Shown here one piece after another: positions 54,325-63,389 of a DNA stretch of 64,000 nt; position 1 is the stretch's first letter; each line of letters opens with the position of its first letter. The notes beneath the pieces are model-generated. The model had not been told where the DNA came from and ran no database searches. It saw only the letters and a program-made list of their open reading frames with translations. The stretch is from Brevibacterium sp. JSBI002. GTDB lineage: Bacteria > Actinomycetota > Actinomycetes > Actinomycetales > Brevibacteriaceae. A program made the position numbers and the translations under genes. The stretch covers positions 1,054,001-1,118,000 of the forward strand of contig NZ_CP110341.1 in NCBI RefSeq assembly GCF_026013965.1, written 5' to 3'.

Positions 54325-54564
54325 TCAGGCGGCCGGCATCTGCCTTCTCAGGGCGGACCTGCCGACGAAGTAGACTGCGGCGAAAGTTCCGGACGCCGCC
54401 ATCAGTGCGAGTGCGAACATCCACGTGGCCGTCTCGGCGATGGTGAATCCGAAGATCTGGAATGCGCAGAAGGCGATGAATGCTGTGATGGCTCCCGCCA
54501 GCAGTCCGGACGTGCGAGCCGTCTGGTAGGCGCGCTGATCCAGTGTGTGCTTCTCGTCATCCAT
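54325..54564 (-). CDS. small two-span membrane protein (unknown)
   Basis: The 79-residue protein has an acidic N-terminus (MDDEKHTLDQRAYQTAR) and two hydrophobic spans (about 20-40 and 46-68), ending with RSALRRQMPAA. I do not recognise a family. It ends 9 bp from the map stop (convergent) and is divergent from the PaaX-like gene. It is a credible gene because of the membrane pattern and its isolation from other coding frames. Confidence 0.6.
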   Translation of the reverse strand: MDDEKHTLDQRAYQTARTSGLLAGAITAFIAFCAFQIFGFTIAETATWMFALALMAASGTFAAVYFVGRSALRRQMPAA

Positions 54565-54642
54565 GTCGTGGCTCCTCGTCGCTTGTTTGCGATCTCTGTC
54601 CTGTCGGCACCGATCCTTGTGTTTTCACGGTAGGATCTGGCC

Positions 54643-55527
54643 ATGACGAGTGTCCACAATGTCCCGAAACGTCGGACAGATGTGGGTGATCGGTATCGGA
54701 TGACGCGGATCGCCTTCGATGTGATCTCCGCCTTCGGATGCCTGCAGGCCAGCGGACTGCCGGGCCCCGTCATCGTCAGCGTGCTGCGTGAACACGGGTA
54801 TTCCTCCTCGAGTGTTCACAATCAGCTCGTGCGGATGGTCCAACGAGGCATCATCAGCAGTGAACGGATCGGGCGTGTCTCCATCTACCGTCTGAGCGAA
54901 CACATCCTCTCAGACTTCGGTGACATCGCAGGCGATCACGTCTTCCCCGACTATCAGGGGCGCTTCCACACCATCGTGTATTCGGTTCCGGAGGCTGAAC
55001 GCGGGCTGCGCGACCGACTGCAGTACATTGCGCGGAGCTTGGGATACAGGCAGCTGAGACCGGGAATCCTGATCGGCTTCGCAGACCTGTCCACTCTGCT
55101 CTCGACGCGTCTGCCCGACATCCCTGGTCCCGGCTGGTCTGAAGCAGGAGTGCTGACGCCCGACTCTCTCGCGGCGGCACGCAGGATGACGGCTCGGGCA
55201 TTCGAACTCGACGCCGCTCTCGCCCAGCTGCCGCCGCTGGAAGAGCGCATGAACGCATTGAGCTCGGGTGGTTCGGCACCCGGCACGGGATGCGCAGAGC
55301 TGAGCCTGGGTAGCTTCTTCGATCTGTACTACGACGTCGCCCGTGCAGTGATGGCCCACCCGCTGCTGCCGAAAGCACTCGTCGACGGAACTCAGCCGGC
55401 CGTGCGGTTCCGTGCGCTGATGCGGCAGTGCAATCTCGGATACTATCTGCGCTTCGATCAGCTGATCCGCGAGTGCGCGGGAGCCAGCTCATCCTTCGAA
55501 CTCATCGAATGGCTGCCCGAAGGCTGA
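54643..55527 (+). CDS. PaaX-like transcriptional regulator
   Basis: The 294-residue protein has an N-terminal winged helix (DVISAFGCLQASGLPGPVIV, YSSSSVHNQLVRMVQRGII) and the central PaaX-type segment GRFHTIVYSVPEAERGLRDR followed by YIARSLGYRQLRPGILIG. The PaaX-type C-terminal domain is also present. PaaX proteins repress catabolic genes and are released by CoA thioesters such as phenylacetyl-CoA. No catabolic operon adjoins it, so its targets are unknown. The minus-strand aminotransferase gene is convergent. Confidence 0.75.
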   Translation: MTSVHNVPKRRTDVGDRYRMTRIAFDVISAFGCLQASGLPGPVIVSVLREHGYSSSSVHNQLVRMVQRGIISSERIGRVSIYRLSEHILSDFGDIAGDHVFPDYQGRFHTIVYSVPEAERGLRDRLQYIARSLGYRQLRPGILIGFADLSTLLSTRLPDIPGPGWSEAGVLTPDSLAAARRMTARAFELDAALAQLPPLEERMNALSSGGSAPGTGCAELSLGSFFDLYYDVARAVMAHPLLPKALVDGTQPAVRFRALMRQCNLGYYLRFDQLIRECAGASSSFELIEWLPEG

Positions 55528-55585
55528 TCAGCGTCGGGTGTGGAGCCTCCAGGACATGTCGGTCAGAGGCCCCAGGCCATGCTGG

Positions 55586-56731
55586 TCAGAGGATTCGGGC
55601 GATACTCTTGACCGCCTCGGTGAGCAGTGGTCGGGGGAGTGCGAAGTTGAAGCGGATATGTCCGGCCCCGACCTCACCGCAGAGTCGACCCTCGGTCACG
55701 GCCACCTCGGCGCGGGATCGGATGTGATCGGACAGGTTCGACTCCAGTCCATAGCCGCGCAGATCCAGCCAGGCCAGATAGGTGCCTTCCGGCTCGATAT
55801 AGGCGGCACCCGGCAGTAGTGACCCGACGAGATCGGTGAAGTGGTCGCGGTTGCCTTTGAGGTAGCCGTTCACTTCGCTCAGCCAGTCATTCCCACGCGT
55901 GTACGCGGCGGTGGTGGCGAGTATCCCCGGGTTCGACGCGGCTCCCGAGACGAACTGTCCCTTCTTCGCCCAGACCTCGCGGTCGCTGGGGGAGGTGAGG
56001 ATGAGCTGGGCGCATTTGAGGCCGGGGATGTTGAAGGCCTTCGAGGCGGCTGTCGCTGTGGCGGTGTGGGCGGCGGTCGCCTCGGCGAGAGTGGCATAGG
56101 GGATATGCCGCGCGGGGGCATAGACGACGGGCGCATGGATCTCATCGGAGAACACCCGGGCACCGGCCTTCTCCACGACGTCGGCGAGGGCCAGCAGTTC
56201 GGCCTCGGTGCAGACCTTGCCGATCGGATTGTGCGGATTGCACAGGACGAACGTCGCCCCGGGGGTCAGAGCGGAGGCGATGGCATCGAGGTCGAATGAC
56301 CAGCCGGACTCCGATCGCAGCATCGGGACTTCGATGAGCTCGCGGCCGGTCACTCGCGCGACATCGAAGAACGGCATATAGGCCGGTGTCGGCAGCACGA
56401 TCGGAGTGTCGGGCGGGGTGAGGTGGGTGAGGACGCCGAGGAACGCGGCCAGCACATCACTGGCCGGTTCGATGTGACCGACAGGGATCCGCCAGCCGTA
56501 GTGCTCGGAGCAGAAGCTCGAGGTCGCTGTTTTCAAGTCGGCGGTCAGGTCGGCGGGAGCATAGCCGTAGAGGTCACGGTCGTCGATGGTCTGCAGCGAC
56601 TGCCGCACCGCGGGAGCCACCCCGAAGTCCATTTCGGCGATGAAGGCGCCGATGGAGCCGGGGAAGGACGACCACTTGCGGCCGCCCTTCGCAACCAGGG
56701 ACTCCTCAGTGATGGCATCGAAATCGGACAT
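55586..56731 (-). CDS. MalY/PatB-type PLP aminotransferase / C-S lyase
   Basis: The 381-residue fold-type I PLP enzyme has the early WIAEMDF-like segment (AFIAEMDFGVAP), NPHNPIGK (165-172), the PLP-ring contact SDEIHAP (195-201), and the Schiff-base lysine in ASKAFNIPGLK (Lys231). MalY/PatB proteins cleave cystathionine or other cysteine conjugates to a thiol, pyruvate and ammonia. In cheese-type Brevibacterium such lyases make volatile thiols from methionine or cystathionine; that link is conjecture here. Confidence 0.85.
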   Translation of the reverse strand: MSDFDAITEESLVAKGGRKWSSFPGSIGAFIAEMDFGVAPAVRQSLQTIDDRDLYGYAPADLTADLKTATSSFCSEHYGWRIPVGHIEPASDVLAAFLGVLTHLTPPDTPIVLPTPAYMPFFDVARVTGRELIEVPMLRSESGWSFDLDAIASALTPGATFVLCNPHNPIGKVCTEAELLALADVVEKAGARVFSDEIHAPVVYAPARHIPYATLAEATAAHTATATAASKAFNIPGLKCAQLILTSPSDREVWAKKGQFVSGAASNPGILATTAAYTRGNDWLSEVNGYLKGNRDHFTDLVGSLLPGAAYIEPEGTYLAWLDLRGYGLESNLSDHIRSRAEVAVTEGRLCGEVGAGHIRFNFALPRPLLTEAVKSIARIL

Positions 56732-57098
56732 CTGTGTACTCCTCTTCGGGGACTGCGTCGGGTGCGGTTCTCACGCTAGCAGTCGGGGCGACCGAGGTGC
56801 GGTCCATTCGTCGTCAGGGGACATGGGAACGGTGTGCCGCCTCGGCGAAGATGGGATTGTAAGGGACTTCACGCTCAGAAGCGAACACCGTGTGGAAGAT
56901 TCTTTCTCCGTAGTGTAGGGTTGATGATTGGTCTGTTCTCATTCAACTCACCCTTTTTCAGATGTGGGCGGCTTCTGCCATCCACTTCTTTTATGTGGTG
57001 ACGAGGACTGCAGACCGAGGGGTCACCGGCATTGAGTCGGTGATACACGATTACGTCGAACGCGAAGGTTTCGCGGGAATACGAGGTTAGCGAACGAT
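56732..57098. other. intergenic region upstream of infA
   Basis: These 367 bp hold no gene. A CGCCTCGGCG copy lies at 56838-56847. An unusually AT-rich stretch (about 56930-57000) and two hairpins (TCACCG/CGGTGA at 57023-57043, CGCGAA/TTCGCG at 57061-57075) precede infA. The infA promoter is presumably near 56890-56930, but I cannot fix it. Confidence 0.5.
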
Positions 57099-57320
57099 AT
57101 GGCCAAAAAAGAAGGGGTCATTGAGATCGAAGGCACCGTTGTCGAGGCTCTGCCGAACGCATCGTTTCGGGTTGAGCTGAGCAACGGGCACAAGGTGCTC
57201 GCACATATCTCCGGAAAGATGCGTCAGCACTATATCCGCATCCTTCCCGAGGACCGGGTCATTGTGGAGCTGTCTCCATACGATCTCTCGCGCGGACGAA
57301 TCGTTTACCGCTACAAGTAA
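57099..57320 (+). CDS. infA: translation initiation factor IF-1
   Basis: IF-1 occupies the 30S A site during initiation. The 73-residue OB-fold protein ([20 protein letters not shown], then [20 protein letters not shown]) is full length. It is followed by rpmJ after 58 bp. Confidence 0.98.
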   Translation: MAKKEGVIEIEGTVVEALPNASFRVELSNGHKVLAHISGKMRQHYIRILPEDRVIVELSPYDLSRGRIVYRYK

Positions 57321-57378
57321 GGATCTTCGATCATTCGCGTCCTGTCCGGCCGGGCAGGGACCGAAAGAAGGAAAAACG

Positions 57379-57492
57379 ATGAAGGTTAAGCCCAGCGTCA
57401 AGAAGATCTGCGAGAACTGCCAGATTACCCGCCGTCACGGCCGGGTCATCGTCATCTGCTCCAACCCGCGCCACAAGCAGCGCCAGGGCTGA
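57379..57492 (+). CDS. rpmJ: 50S ribosomal protein L36
   Basis: This 37-residue 50S protein has a zinc knuckle formed by Cys11, Cys14, Cys27 and His32 ([27 protein letters not shown]). It is the zinc-containing version, as opposed to the zinc-free paralog made under zinc starvation. AAGGAAAAACG precedes the ATG. Confidence 0.97.
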   Translation: MKVKPSVKKICENCQITRRHGRVIVICSNPRHKQRQG

Positions 57493-57621
57493 GCAGCTCG
57501 TTTCGAGCAGATCGAGGTTCCACAGCGGAGCCTCAGCAGCACCACACCCGCGCAAACCTCGCCATCTGCGTTCGGAGCCATGAGAAGTGAGAGCTTCCGG
57601 GGAACGGACACAGGACGATAC

Positions 57622-57657
57622 CTCCGGTCGGGGGCCGGAGACCTTGGGAGACCAAGG
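57622..57657 (+). promoter_or_regulatory. two hairpins in the rpsM leader
   Basis: CTCCGG/CCGGAG (57622-57640) is followed directly by CCTTGG/CCAAGG with a GAGA (GNRA) tetraloop (57642-57657), 48 bases before rpsM. Together they look like a structured leader, perhaps for autogenous control of the alpha operon; this is inferred. Confidence 0.45.
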
Positions 57658-57704
57658 ACAGGTTTGCATCAGCACCTCCGAAACAACAACAGGAGACAGT
57701 ACCC

Positions 57705-58073
57705 ATGGCACGACTTGCCGGAGTCGACATCCCGCGTGAAAAGCGCGTGGAAGTCGCCTTGACTTACATCTATGGTGTGGGCCGCACCCGTGCGCGCCAG
57801 ACCCTGACCGAAACGGGAATCAGCCCTGATACCCGTGTGAAGGACTTGAGCGACGCAGAGCTCGTCCAGCTGCGTGACTACATCGAGGGCACATTCCAGG
57901 TTGAGGGTGACCTCCGTCGTGAGGTGGCCGCCGATATCCGCCGCAAGGTCGAAATCGGAAGCTATGAAGGCCTGCGTCACCGCCGCGGTCTGCCGGTTCG
58001 CGGTCAGCGGACCAAGACGAATGCGCGTACCCGCAAGGGACCGAAGCGCACCGTGGCCGGTAAGAAGAAGTAA
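57705..58073 (+). CDS. rpsM: 30S ribosomal protein S13
   Basis: S13 is a 30S head protein that makes intersubunit bridges and contacts the P-site tRNA. The 122-residue protein has [20 protein letters not shown] and the signature [20 protein letters not shown]. It opens the rpsM-rpsK-rpoA-rplQ group. Confidence 0.98.
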   Translation: MARLAGVDIPREKRVEVALTYIYGVGRTRARQTLTETGISPDTRVKDLSDAELVQLRDYIEGTFQVEGDLRREVAADIRRKVEIGSYEGLRHRRGLPVRGQRTKTNARTRKGPKRTVAGKKK

Positions 58074-58124
58074 CACGCTCACTCGGTTGGCTGAGGCCAA
58101 CCACCTCGATCAGGAGTAGGACAT

Positions 58125-58529
58125 ATGCCTCCCAAGTCACGCGCCGCTACAGTGCGCAAGCCTCGCCGCAAGCTGAAGAAGAATATCGTTGCCGGCCAGG
58201 CTCACATCAAATCAACCTTCAACAACACCATCGTGTCGATCACCGATCCGACCGGTGCTGTCATCTCCTGGGCCTCCTCAGGTGAGATCGGCTTCAAGGG
58301 TTCGCGCAAGTCGACCCCGTACGCCGCTCAGATGGCTGCCGAATCGGCTGCTCGCCGGGCGCAGGAACACGGCCTGAAGAAGGTCGACGTGTTCGTCAAG
58401 GGACCGGGCTCGGGCCGCGAGACCGCCATCCGTTCGCTGCAGGCCGCCGGCCTGGAACTGGGAACCATCCAGGATGTCACCCCCGTTCCGTTCAACGGCT
58501 GCCGTCCCCCCAAGCGCCGCCGCGGCTGA
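58125..58529 (+). CDS. rpsK: 30S ribosomal protein S11
   Basis: S11 lies on the 30S platform near the mRNA exit. The 134-residue protein has [20 protein letters not shown] and the C-terminal signature [20 protein letters not shown]. Usually rpsD follows, but here rpoA comes next, so rpsD must lie elsewhere in the genome. Confidence 0.98.
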   Translation: MPPKSRAATVRKPRRKLKKNIVAGQAHIKSTFNNTIVSITDPTGAVISWASSGEIGFKGSRKSTPYAAQMAAESAARRAQEHGLKKVDVFVKGPGSGRETAIRSLQAAGLELGTIQDVTPVPFNGCRPPKRRRG

Positions 58530-58613
58530 TCCTTCCGTGGAACTGCAACGGATGACGGGTGCGAGCCCGACATCGGTCGCAGAACGGATTCCCAGATAAC
58601 CCGAACCGTTCTT

Positions 58614-58632
58614 CATGGCCTTTGAGGCCATG
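58614..58632 (+). promoter_or_regulatory. hairpin in the rpsK-rpoA gap
   Basis: CATGGCC and GGCCATG pair around TTTGA, 50 bases before the rpoA start. It could tune rpoA translation or mRNA processing. Confidence 0.35.
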
Positions 58633-58682
58633 ACGTGCAGTGCGAACGTCATATAGCGGATGTTCGCTGAAAGGAAGCCCAC

Positions 58683-59681
58683 GTGCTCATTGCACAGCGC
58701 CCAACGCTCACGGAAGAAGTCGTCTCCGATAACCGCTCACGGTTCGCCATCGAGCCGCTCGAGCCCGGATTCGGCTACACCCTCGGCAACTCGCTTCGCC
58801 GGACCCTGCTGTCCTCAATCCCTGGTGCCGCCGTCACATCCATCCGGATCGACGGAGTGCTCCACGAGTTCAGCACCGTGCCGGGAGTCAAAGAGGATGT
58901 CACCGAGTTCATCCTCAACCTGAAGTCCCTGGTCGTATCGTCCGAATTCGACGAACCGGTCGTCGCCTACCTGCGTAAGCAGGGACCTGGCACCGTGACC
59001 GCTGCCGATGTCTCTGCTCCTGCCGGGGTCGAGATCCACAATCCGGACCTGCACATCGCCACACTGAATGGTGAGGGTCGTCTGGACATGGAACTGACCA
59101 TCGAACGCGGACGCGGATACGTTTCGAGCGCTCAGAACAAGAACGCGGATGCAGAGATCGGCCGGATCCCGGTCGATTCGATCTACTCCCCGGTTCTCAA
59201 GGTCACCTACAAGGTCGAAGCCACGCGTGTCGAGCAGCGCACCGACTTCGACCGTCTGGTCCTCGACGTCGAAACCAAGCCCTCGATGACCCCGCGCGAT
59301 GCCATCGCATCTGCGGGCAAGACCCTGGTCGAACTCTTCGGCCTGGCTCGAGAGCTCAACGTCGAAGCAGAAGGCATCGAGATCGGACCCTCGCCTGTGG
59401 ACGCGGCACTCGCCGCCGACCTGGCGCTGGCGATCGAAGATCTCGACCTGACCGTGCGCTCCTACAACTGCCTCAAGCGCGAAGGCATCCACACCGTCGG
59501 CGAACTCGTTGCTCGCAGCGAAGCCGACCTGATGGATATCCGCAACTTTGGTTCGAAGTCGATCGACGAGGTCAAGGCGAAGCTCAACGAGCTCGGCCTT
59601 AGCCTCAAGGACAGTCCTGCCGGGTTCGAAGCCGGTCTCGTTGATGAGGACCAGTCCTACGTCGAAGACGAACAGTACTGA
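58683..59681 (+). CDS. rpoA: DNA-directed RNA polymerase subunit alpha
   Basis: The alpha subunit dimer nucleates RNA polymerase assembly, and its C-terminal domain contacts UP elements and activators. The 332-residue protein has the N-terminal [20 protein letters not shown] signature, a linker, and the C-terminal HhH domain ([39 protein letters not shown]). The start is GTG at 58683. Confidence 0.98.
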   Translation: MLIAQRPTLTEEVVSDNRSRFAIEPLEPGFGYTLGNSLRRTLLSSIPGAAVTSIRIDGVLHEFSTVPGVKEDVTEFILNLKSLVVSSEFDEPVVAYLRKQGPGTVTAADVSAPAGVEIHNPDLHIATLNGEGRLDMELTIERGRGYVSSAQNKNADAEIGRIPVDSIYSPVLKVTYKVEATRVEQRTDFDRLVLDVETKPSMTPRDAIASAGKTLVELFGLARELNVEAEGIEIGPSPVDAALAADLALAIEDLDLTVRSYNCLKREGIHTVGELVARSEADLMDIRNFGSKSIDEVKAKLNELGLSLKDSPAGFEAGLVDEDQSYVEDEQY

Positions 59682-59704
59682 TTAAGACCTAGGAGTAACT
59701 GACA

Positions 59705-60256
59705 ATGCCAACCCCAACCAAGGGTCCCCGCCTCGGCGGTTCGCCCACACACGAGCGCATGATGCTCAACAACCTGGCTGCCCAGCTGTTCGAGCACAAG
59801 CAGATCAAGACGACCGTGACGAAGGCCAAGCGCCTGCGCCCGGTTGCCGAGCGCATGATCACGAACGCCAAGAAGGGTGACCTGGCCGCACGTCGTCGCG
59901 TGCTCGGCCAGATCTCCGACAAGTCGATCGTGCACGAGCTCTTCACCTCGATCGCCGAAACGATGGCCGAGCGTCCCGGTGGATACACCCGTATCACCAA
60001 GATCGGCCCCCGTCCCGGCGACAACGCCCCGATGGCCGTCATCGAACTGGTCCTCGAGCCCTACTCGCCGAAGCAGGCAACCGTGAAGGAAGCCGAACAG
60101 GCCACCGCCGCCGCTGCCGCTCCGGCAGAAGAGGCGCCGGCTGAGGCTGAGGTCGTCGACGAGGCTCCGGCCGAAGACGCCGCAGTCGAGGCAGAGGCAG
60201 TCGAGGCTGACGCCGAGACCGCTGAAGAGTCCTCCGAGGCTGCCGAGGAGAAGTAA
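59705..60256 (+). CDS. rplQ: 50S ribosomal protein L17 with acidic C-terminal extension
   Basis: L17 lies near the tunnel exit. The first about 120 residues are the normal domain ([40 protein letters not shown]). An Ala/Glu/Asp-rich tail of about 60 residues follows (total 183). Such tails occur in other actinobacterial L17 proteins. A perfect terminator follows. Confidence 0.97.
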   Translation: MPTPTKGPRLGGSPTHERMMLNNLAAQLFEHKQIKTTVTKAKRLRPVAERMITNAKKGDLAARRRVLGQISDKSIVHELFTSIAETMAERPGGYTRITKIGPRPGDNAPMAVIELVLEPYSPKQATVKEAEQATAAAAAPAEEAPAEAEVVDEAPAEDAAVEAEAVEADAETAEESSEAAEEK

Positions 60257-60302
60257 GCTCCTCGACCGACTGACGGCTCGGATCTCCGCAGCCGTGAGCC
60301 AC

Positions 60303-60344
60303 ACACTTCAGGCGGGCACCGACACAGGTGCCCGCCTGAAGTGT
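60303..60344 (+). terminator. terminator after rplQ
   Basis: ACACTTCAGGCGGGCACC and its exact complement form an 18-bp stem around GACACA, followed by an AT-rich stretch. Confidence 0.9.
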
Positions 60345-60658
60345 ATTCACCGCCTGTGCGCCGCTCGGCGCCGATGTGCGAATCGATCGGCCCGCCTCGG
60401 CGGGGTCAGTTTCCGTGCACCTGTGCGGCTGCCTCGGCGTGAATGATCACTTTTCGTTCCAATCATCGGTTTCGATTCAGATGATTGGAACGAAAAGCGA
60501 TTGTTCCGGTACGCAACCTGGGGCTCTCAACGTAATGTCACCGCACGAGTGATCGGCGGCGCCCCTTCTGATTGAACGGGCATATGCACACGTACCGCGA
60601 TCCTGTCAGTGCACCGGCAGTGGGCTAGCCCCGGGGCCATACTGATGGCTCGATATGA
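60345..60658. other. intergenic region rplQ-putP
   Basis: The region lies between convergent genes and holds no gene. It contains one CGCCTCGGCG copy at 60393-60402, a one-mismatch copy near 60430, and an AT-rich inverted repeat at 60446-60501. Confidence 0.55.
60446..60501. repeat. AT-rich inverted repeat
   Basis: The arms CTTTTCGTTCCAATCATC (60450-60467) and their exact complement (60480-60497) flank a 12-nt spacer. Pairing extends outward four more bases with one mismatch. Its base composition differs clearly from the surrounding GC-rich DNA. Confidence 0.7.
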
Positions 60659-60692
60659 CGAAGGCCGGGGCGCAGCCACGCCCCGGCCTTCG
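60659..60692. terminator. terminator downstream of putP (minus strand)
   Basis: CGAAGGCCGGGGCG pairs perfectly with CGCCCCGGCCTTCG around a 6-nt loop. It lies 38 bp after the putP stop codon on the minus strand. Confidence 0.8.
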
Positions 60693-60729
60693 CTCAGCTC
60701 ACGTCGGCTCTCGCCTCACGTGTCGGTTC

Positions 60730-62250
60730 TCACTTCACGCGGGAGAGTTCCACGGATTCGTCGAACTCGATGTCTGCGGCTTCGTCGTGCTTGTAAGTGA
60801 AGCGACTGACGACGACGGCGACGATGAGGTTGACGCTGAAGCCGGGAATGATCTCGTAGATCGCATCCGTCATCGGAGTGCTCACCTGGCCCCAGACGAA
60901 GGCCACGACCGCGCCGGAGAGCAGACCGGACAGGGCGCCCCAGTTGCTCAGACGCTTCCAGAACAGAGTGAGCAGGACGATCGGCCCGAATGAGGCGCCG
61001 AAGCCTGCCCATGCGAAGGCGACGAGGTCGAGGATGCTGTTCGACGGTGAGATCGCGAGGACCACTGCGATGACGGCGACGACGAGCACGCCGAGGCGGC
61101 CGAGCAGCACGTAGGTCTTGTCCTGCAGCGTGCGGGTGGATCCGGTGCGCAGGGCCACGATCTTGAACAGATCCTCGATGAGCGCTGACGACGTGACGAC
61201 GAGCTGCGAGGAGATCGTCGACATGATTGCCGCGAGCACCGCAGCCAAGACGAGGCCGGCGATGAACGGGTGGAAGAGGATCTGCGCGAGGTCGAGGAAG
61301 ACGGTCTCGGCGTCGGCAGGTTCCATATCCGCGTGCTGAGAGAAGTAGGAGATGCCAACGATGGCAGTGGCGACGGCGCCGAGCGCCGAGATCGCCATCC
61401 AGCCGACGCCGATGCGCCTGGCGACAGCGGCATCGGCAGGGGTGCGCAGGGCCATGAAACGCACGATGATGTGCGGCTGACCGAAGTAGCCCAGTCCCCA
61501 GGCCAGGGCGGAGACGATGGACGCGATCGTCGCGAAGGTCCAGAAGCCGTCTGAACCGACGAGACTGAGCAGGCCGGGATCGATCGCGGAGACGTTGTTG
61601 ATCACCGTCGTCGGCCCGCCGGCGTTGACGACGGCGACGATCGGCACGGCAATCAGGGCAGCGAACATCAGCAGACCCTGGGCAACATCCGTGAGAGTTG
61701 CGCCGAGGAATCCGCCGAAGAGTGTGTAGATCATCGTGATCGCGGCGACGAGGAGCATTCCGCCGAGGTAGTTGAGTCCGAAGCTCGACTCGAAGAACTT
61801 GCCGGCCGCCACCATGCCCGAGGAGACGTAGAAGGTGAAGAAGACCAGAATGATGATGCCGCAGACGATGCGCAGCAGTCGTGTCCGATCCTTCAGCCGC
61901 TGTTCGAAGAAGCTGGGGATCGTGATCGAGTCGCCGGCTTTCTCCGTGAACGCACGCAGTCGAGGCGCGACGATTTTCCAGTTGACCCAGGCGCCGATGG
62001 TCAGGCCGATGGCGATCCAGGCTTCGATGAGACCGGAGACGTAGATGGCGCCGGGCAGACCCATGAGCAGCCACCCCGACATATCGGAGGCGCCGGCGCT
62101 CAGAGCGGCAACGCTGGGGCGCAGCCCGCGCCCCGCGAGCATATAGTCGTCGAGGCTGTTCTTAGTCTTGCGATAGGCAAACCAGCCGATGGCCAGCATG
62201 CCGATGAAGTAGAGGACGATCGCGATCGTGCGGAAAGTGGTTTCCGACAT
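60730..62250 (-). CDS. putP: sodium/proline symporter PutP
   Basis: This sodium:solute symporter (SSS family) imports proline with sodium. The 506-residue protein has about 12-13 spans, the PutP signature SAGASDMSGWLLMGLPGAIY near residues 51-70, GLTIGAWVNWKIVAPRLR, and ALAWGLGYFGQPHIIVRFMA. Length matches PutP. It could serve nutrition or osmoprotection. No proline dehydrogenase gene adjoins it in the window. Confidence 0.93.
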   Translation of the reverse strand: MSETTFRTIAIVLYFIGMLAIGWFAYRKTKNSLDDYMLAGRGLRPSVAALSAGASDMSGWLLMGLPGAIYVSGLIEAWIAIGLTIGAWVNWKIVAPRLRAFTEKAGDSITIPSFFEQRLKDRTRLLRIVCGIIILVFFTFYVSSGMVAAGKFFESSFGLNYLGGMLLVAAITMIYTLFGGFLGATLTDVAQGLLMFAALIAVPIVAVVNAGGPTTVINNVSAIDPGLLSLVGSDGFWTFATIASIVSALAWGLGYFGQPHIIVRFMALRTPADAAVARRIGVGWMAISALGAVATAIVGISYFSQHADMEPADAETVFLDLAQILFHPFIAGLVLAAVLAAIMSTISSQLVVTSSALIEDLFKIVALRTGSTRTLQDKTYVLLGRLGVLVVAVIAVVLAISPSNSILDLVAFAWAGFGASFGPIVLLTLFWKRLSNWGALSGLLSGAVVAFVWGQVSTPMTDAIYEIIPGFSVNLIVAVVVSRFTYKHDEAADIEFDESVELSRVK

Positions 62251-62369
62251 TTGAGCTCAGCTCCTTCGATAGGCCGAGCCGACCTTACAGCACAAGAGGT
62301 CGCAGGTGTGAATTCCCTGTGCGCCCGCCTGCGGTCAGGATACACCGCGACACAACTGGGTCGGCAGGC

Positions 62370-63221
62370 TCAGTCGAAGACGACGGTGCGGTGGCCGTCC
62401 ATGAGAACTCGGCCTTCGGCATGCCAGGCCACGGCCCGCGCGAGCACGGCCGCTTCGACGTCCTGACCGTGTCGGACGAAATCGGCGATCGCCTGATTGT
62501 GATCGACGCGAGCCACGTCCTGTTCGATGATCGGCCCTTCGTCGAGGTCGCTCGTGACATAGTGGGCGGTCGCTCCGATGATCTTCACGCCGCGGGCATG
62601 CGCCTGATGGTAGGGCTTCGCGCCCTTGAAGCTCGGCAGGAACGAATGGTGGATGTTGATGACCCGCCCTTCGAGGCGGTCGCAGAGTTCGGGGGAGAGG
62701 ATCTGCATGTACCGGGCCAAGACGATGAGTTCGACATCGAGGTCGTCGACGAGGGCAGAGAGCCGCGTCTCGGCGTCGGCCTTCGTGTTCCGGGTGATCG
62801 GAATATGGTGGAAATCGTGGCCATGGAATTCGGCGAGCGGACGCAGATCGTCATGGTTGCCGGCGACGCCGACGATGTCGATGGGCAGCTGACCGGCCGA
62901 ATGCCGGAACAGCAGAGTATTGAGGCAGTGCGCGGCCCTGGACACCATGATGAGGGTGCGGGTCCTCTTCTCCACCGGCTGCAGGCTCACGGTCATCGCG
63001 AACCGGGGAGCCACCTCGGCGAGGGCCGCTTCCACGGTCTGGGCCGTGGTCTGCGCGGGCGTCGAGAACTGCAGGCGCAGGAAGAACTGACGAGAATCGG
63101 GGGAGGAGAACTGCTGGGATTCGGTGATGTTGCCGCCCAGTCCCGCGAGCACCCCGGTCACGGCATGGACGATGCCGGTCGAATCGGGGCAGGTGACTCT
63201 CAGGATCCATTCGCAGCTCAT
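62370..63221 (-). CDS. purU: formyltetrahydrofolate deformylase PurU
   Basis: PurU hydrolyses 10-formyl-THF to formate and THF, balancing one-carbon units. The 283-residue protein has an N-terminal ACT domain (RVTCPDSTGIVHAVTGVLAG) and a formyltransferase-like domain. The latter contains VAGNHDDLRPL, ARYMQILSPEL, the catalytic NIHHSFLPSFKGAKPY, and GATAHYVTSDLDEGPII. It is divergent from glyA, another folate one-carbon enzyme. Confidence 0.95.
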   Translation of the reverse strand: MSCEWILRVTCPDSTGIVHAVTGVLAGLGGNITESQQFSSPDSRQFFLRLQFSTPAQTTAQTVEAALAEVAPRFAMTVSLQPVEKRTRTLIMVSRAAHCLNTLLFRHSAGQLPIDIVGVAGNHDDLRPLAEFHGHDFHHIPITRNTKADAETRLSALVDDLDVELIVLARYMQILSPELCDRLEGRVINIHHSFLPSFKGAKPYHQAHARGVKIIGATAHYVTSDLDEGPIIEQDVARVDHNQAIADFVRHGQDVEAAVLARAVAWHAEGRVLMDGHRTVVFD

Positions 63222-63389
63222 GGACTCGATCCTAATCGGTGGCTGCGCTCAACGCCCACTCCGAGTCGGCATCCGGATGGCGGTCGCTGCCCCGGACGCA
63301 GGCGGCGTCGCTGTTAGCATGGTGCCGGGTGACGGCCGCGGTTTGCGCGCTGCCTCGCTCCCATCATCGGATGCCACAGGAGAGTACTC

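Noticed and set aside
63238..63389. Possible folate (THF or ZTP) riboswitch ahead of glyA
   Set aside because: The purU-glyA gap is GC-rich and can fold, but I could not match the conserved cores of known folate or ZTP riboswitches.
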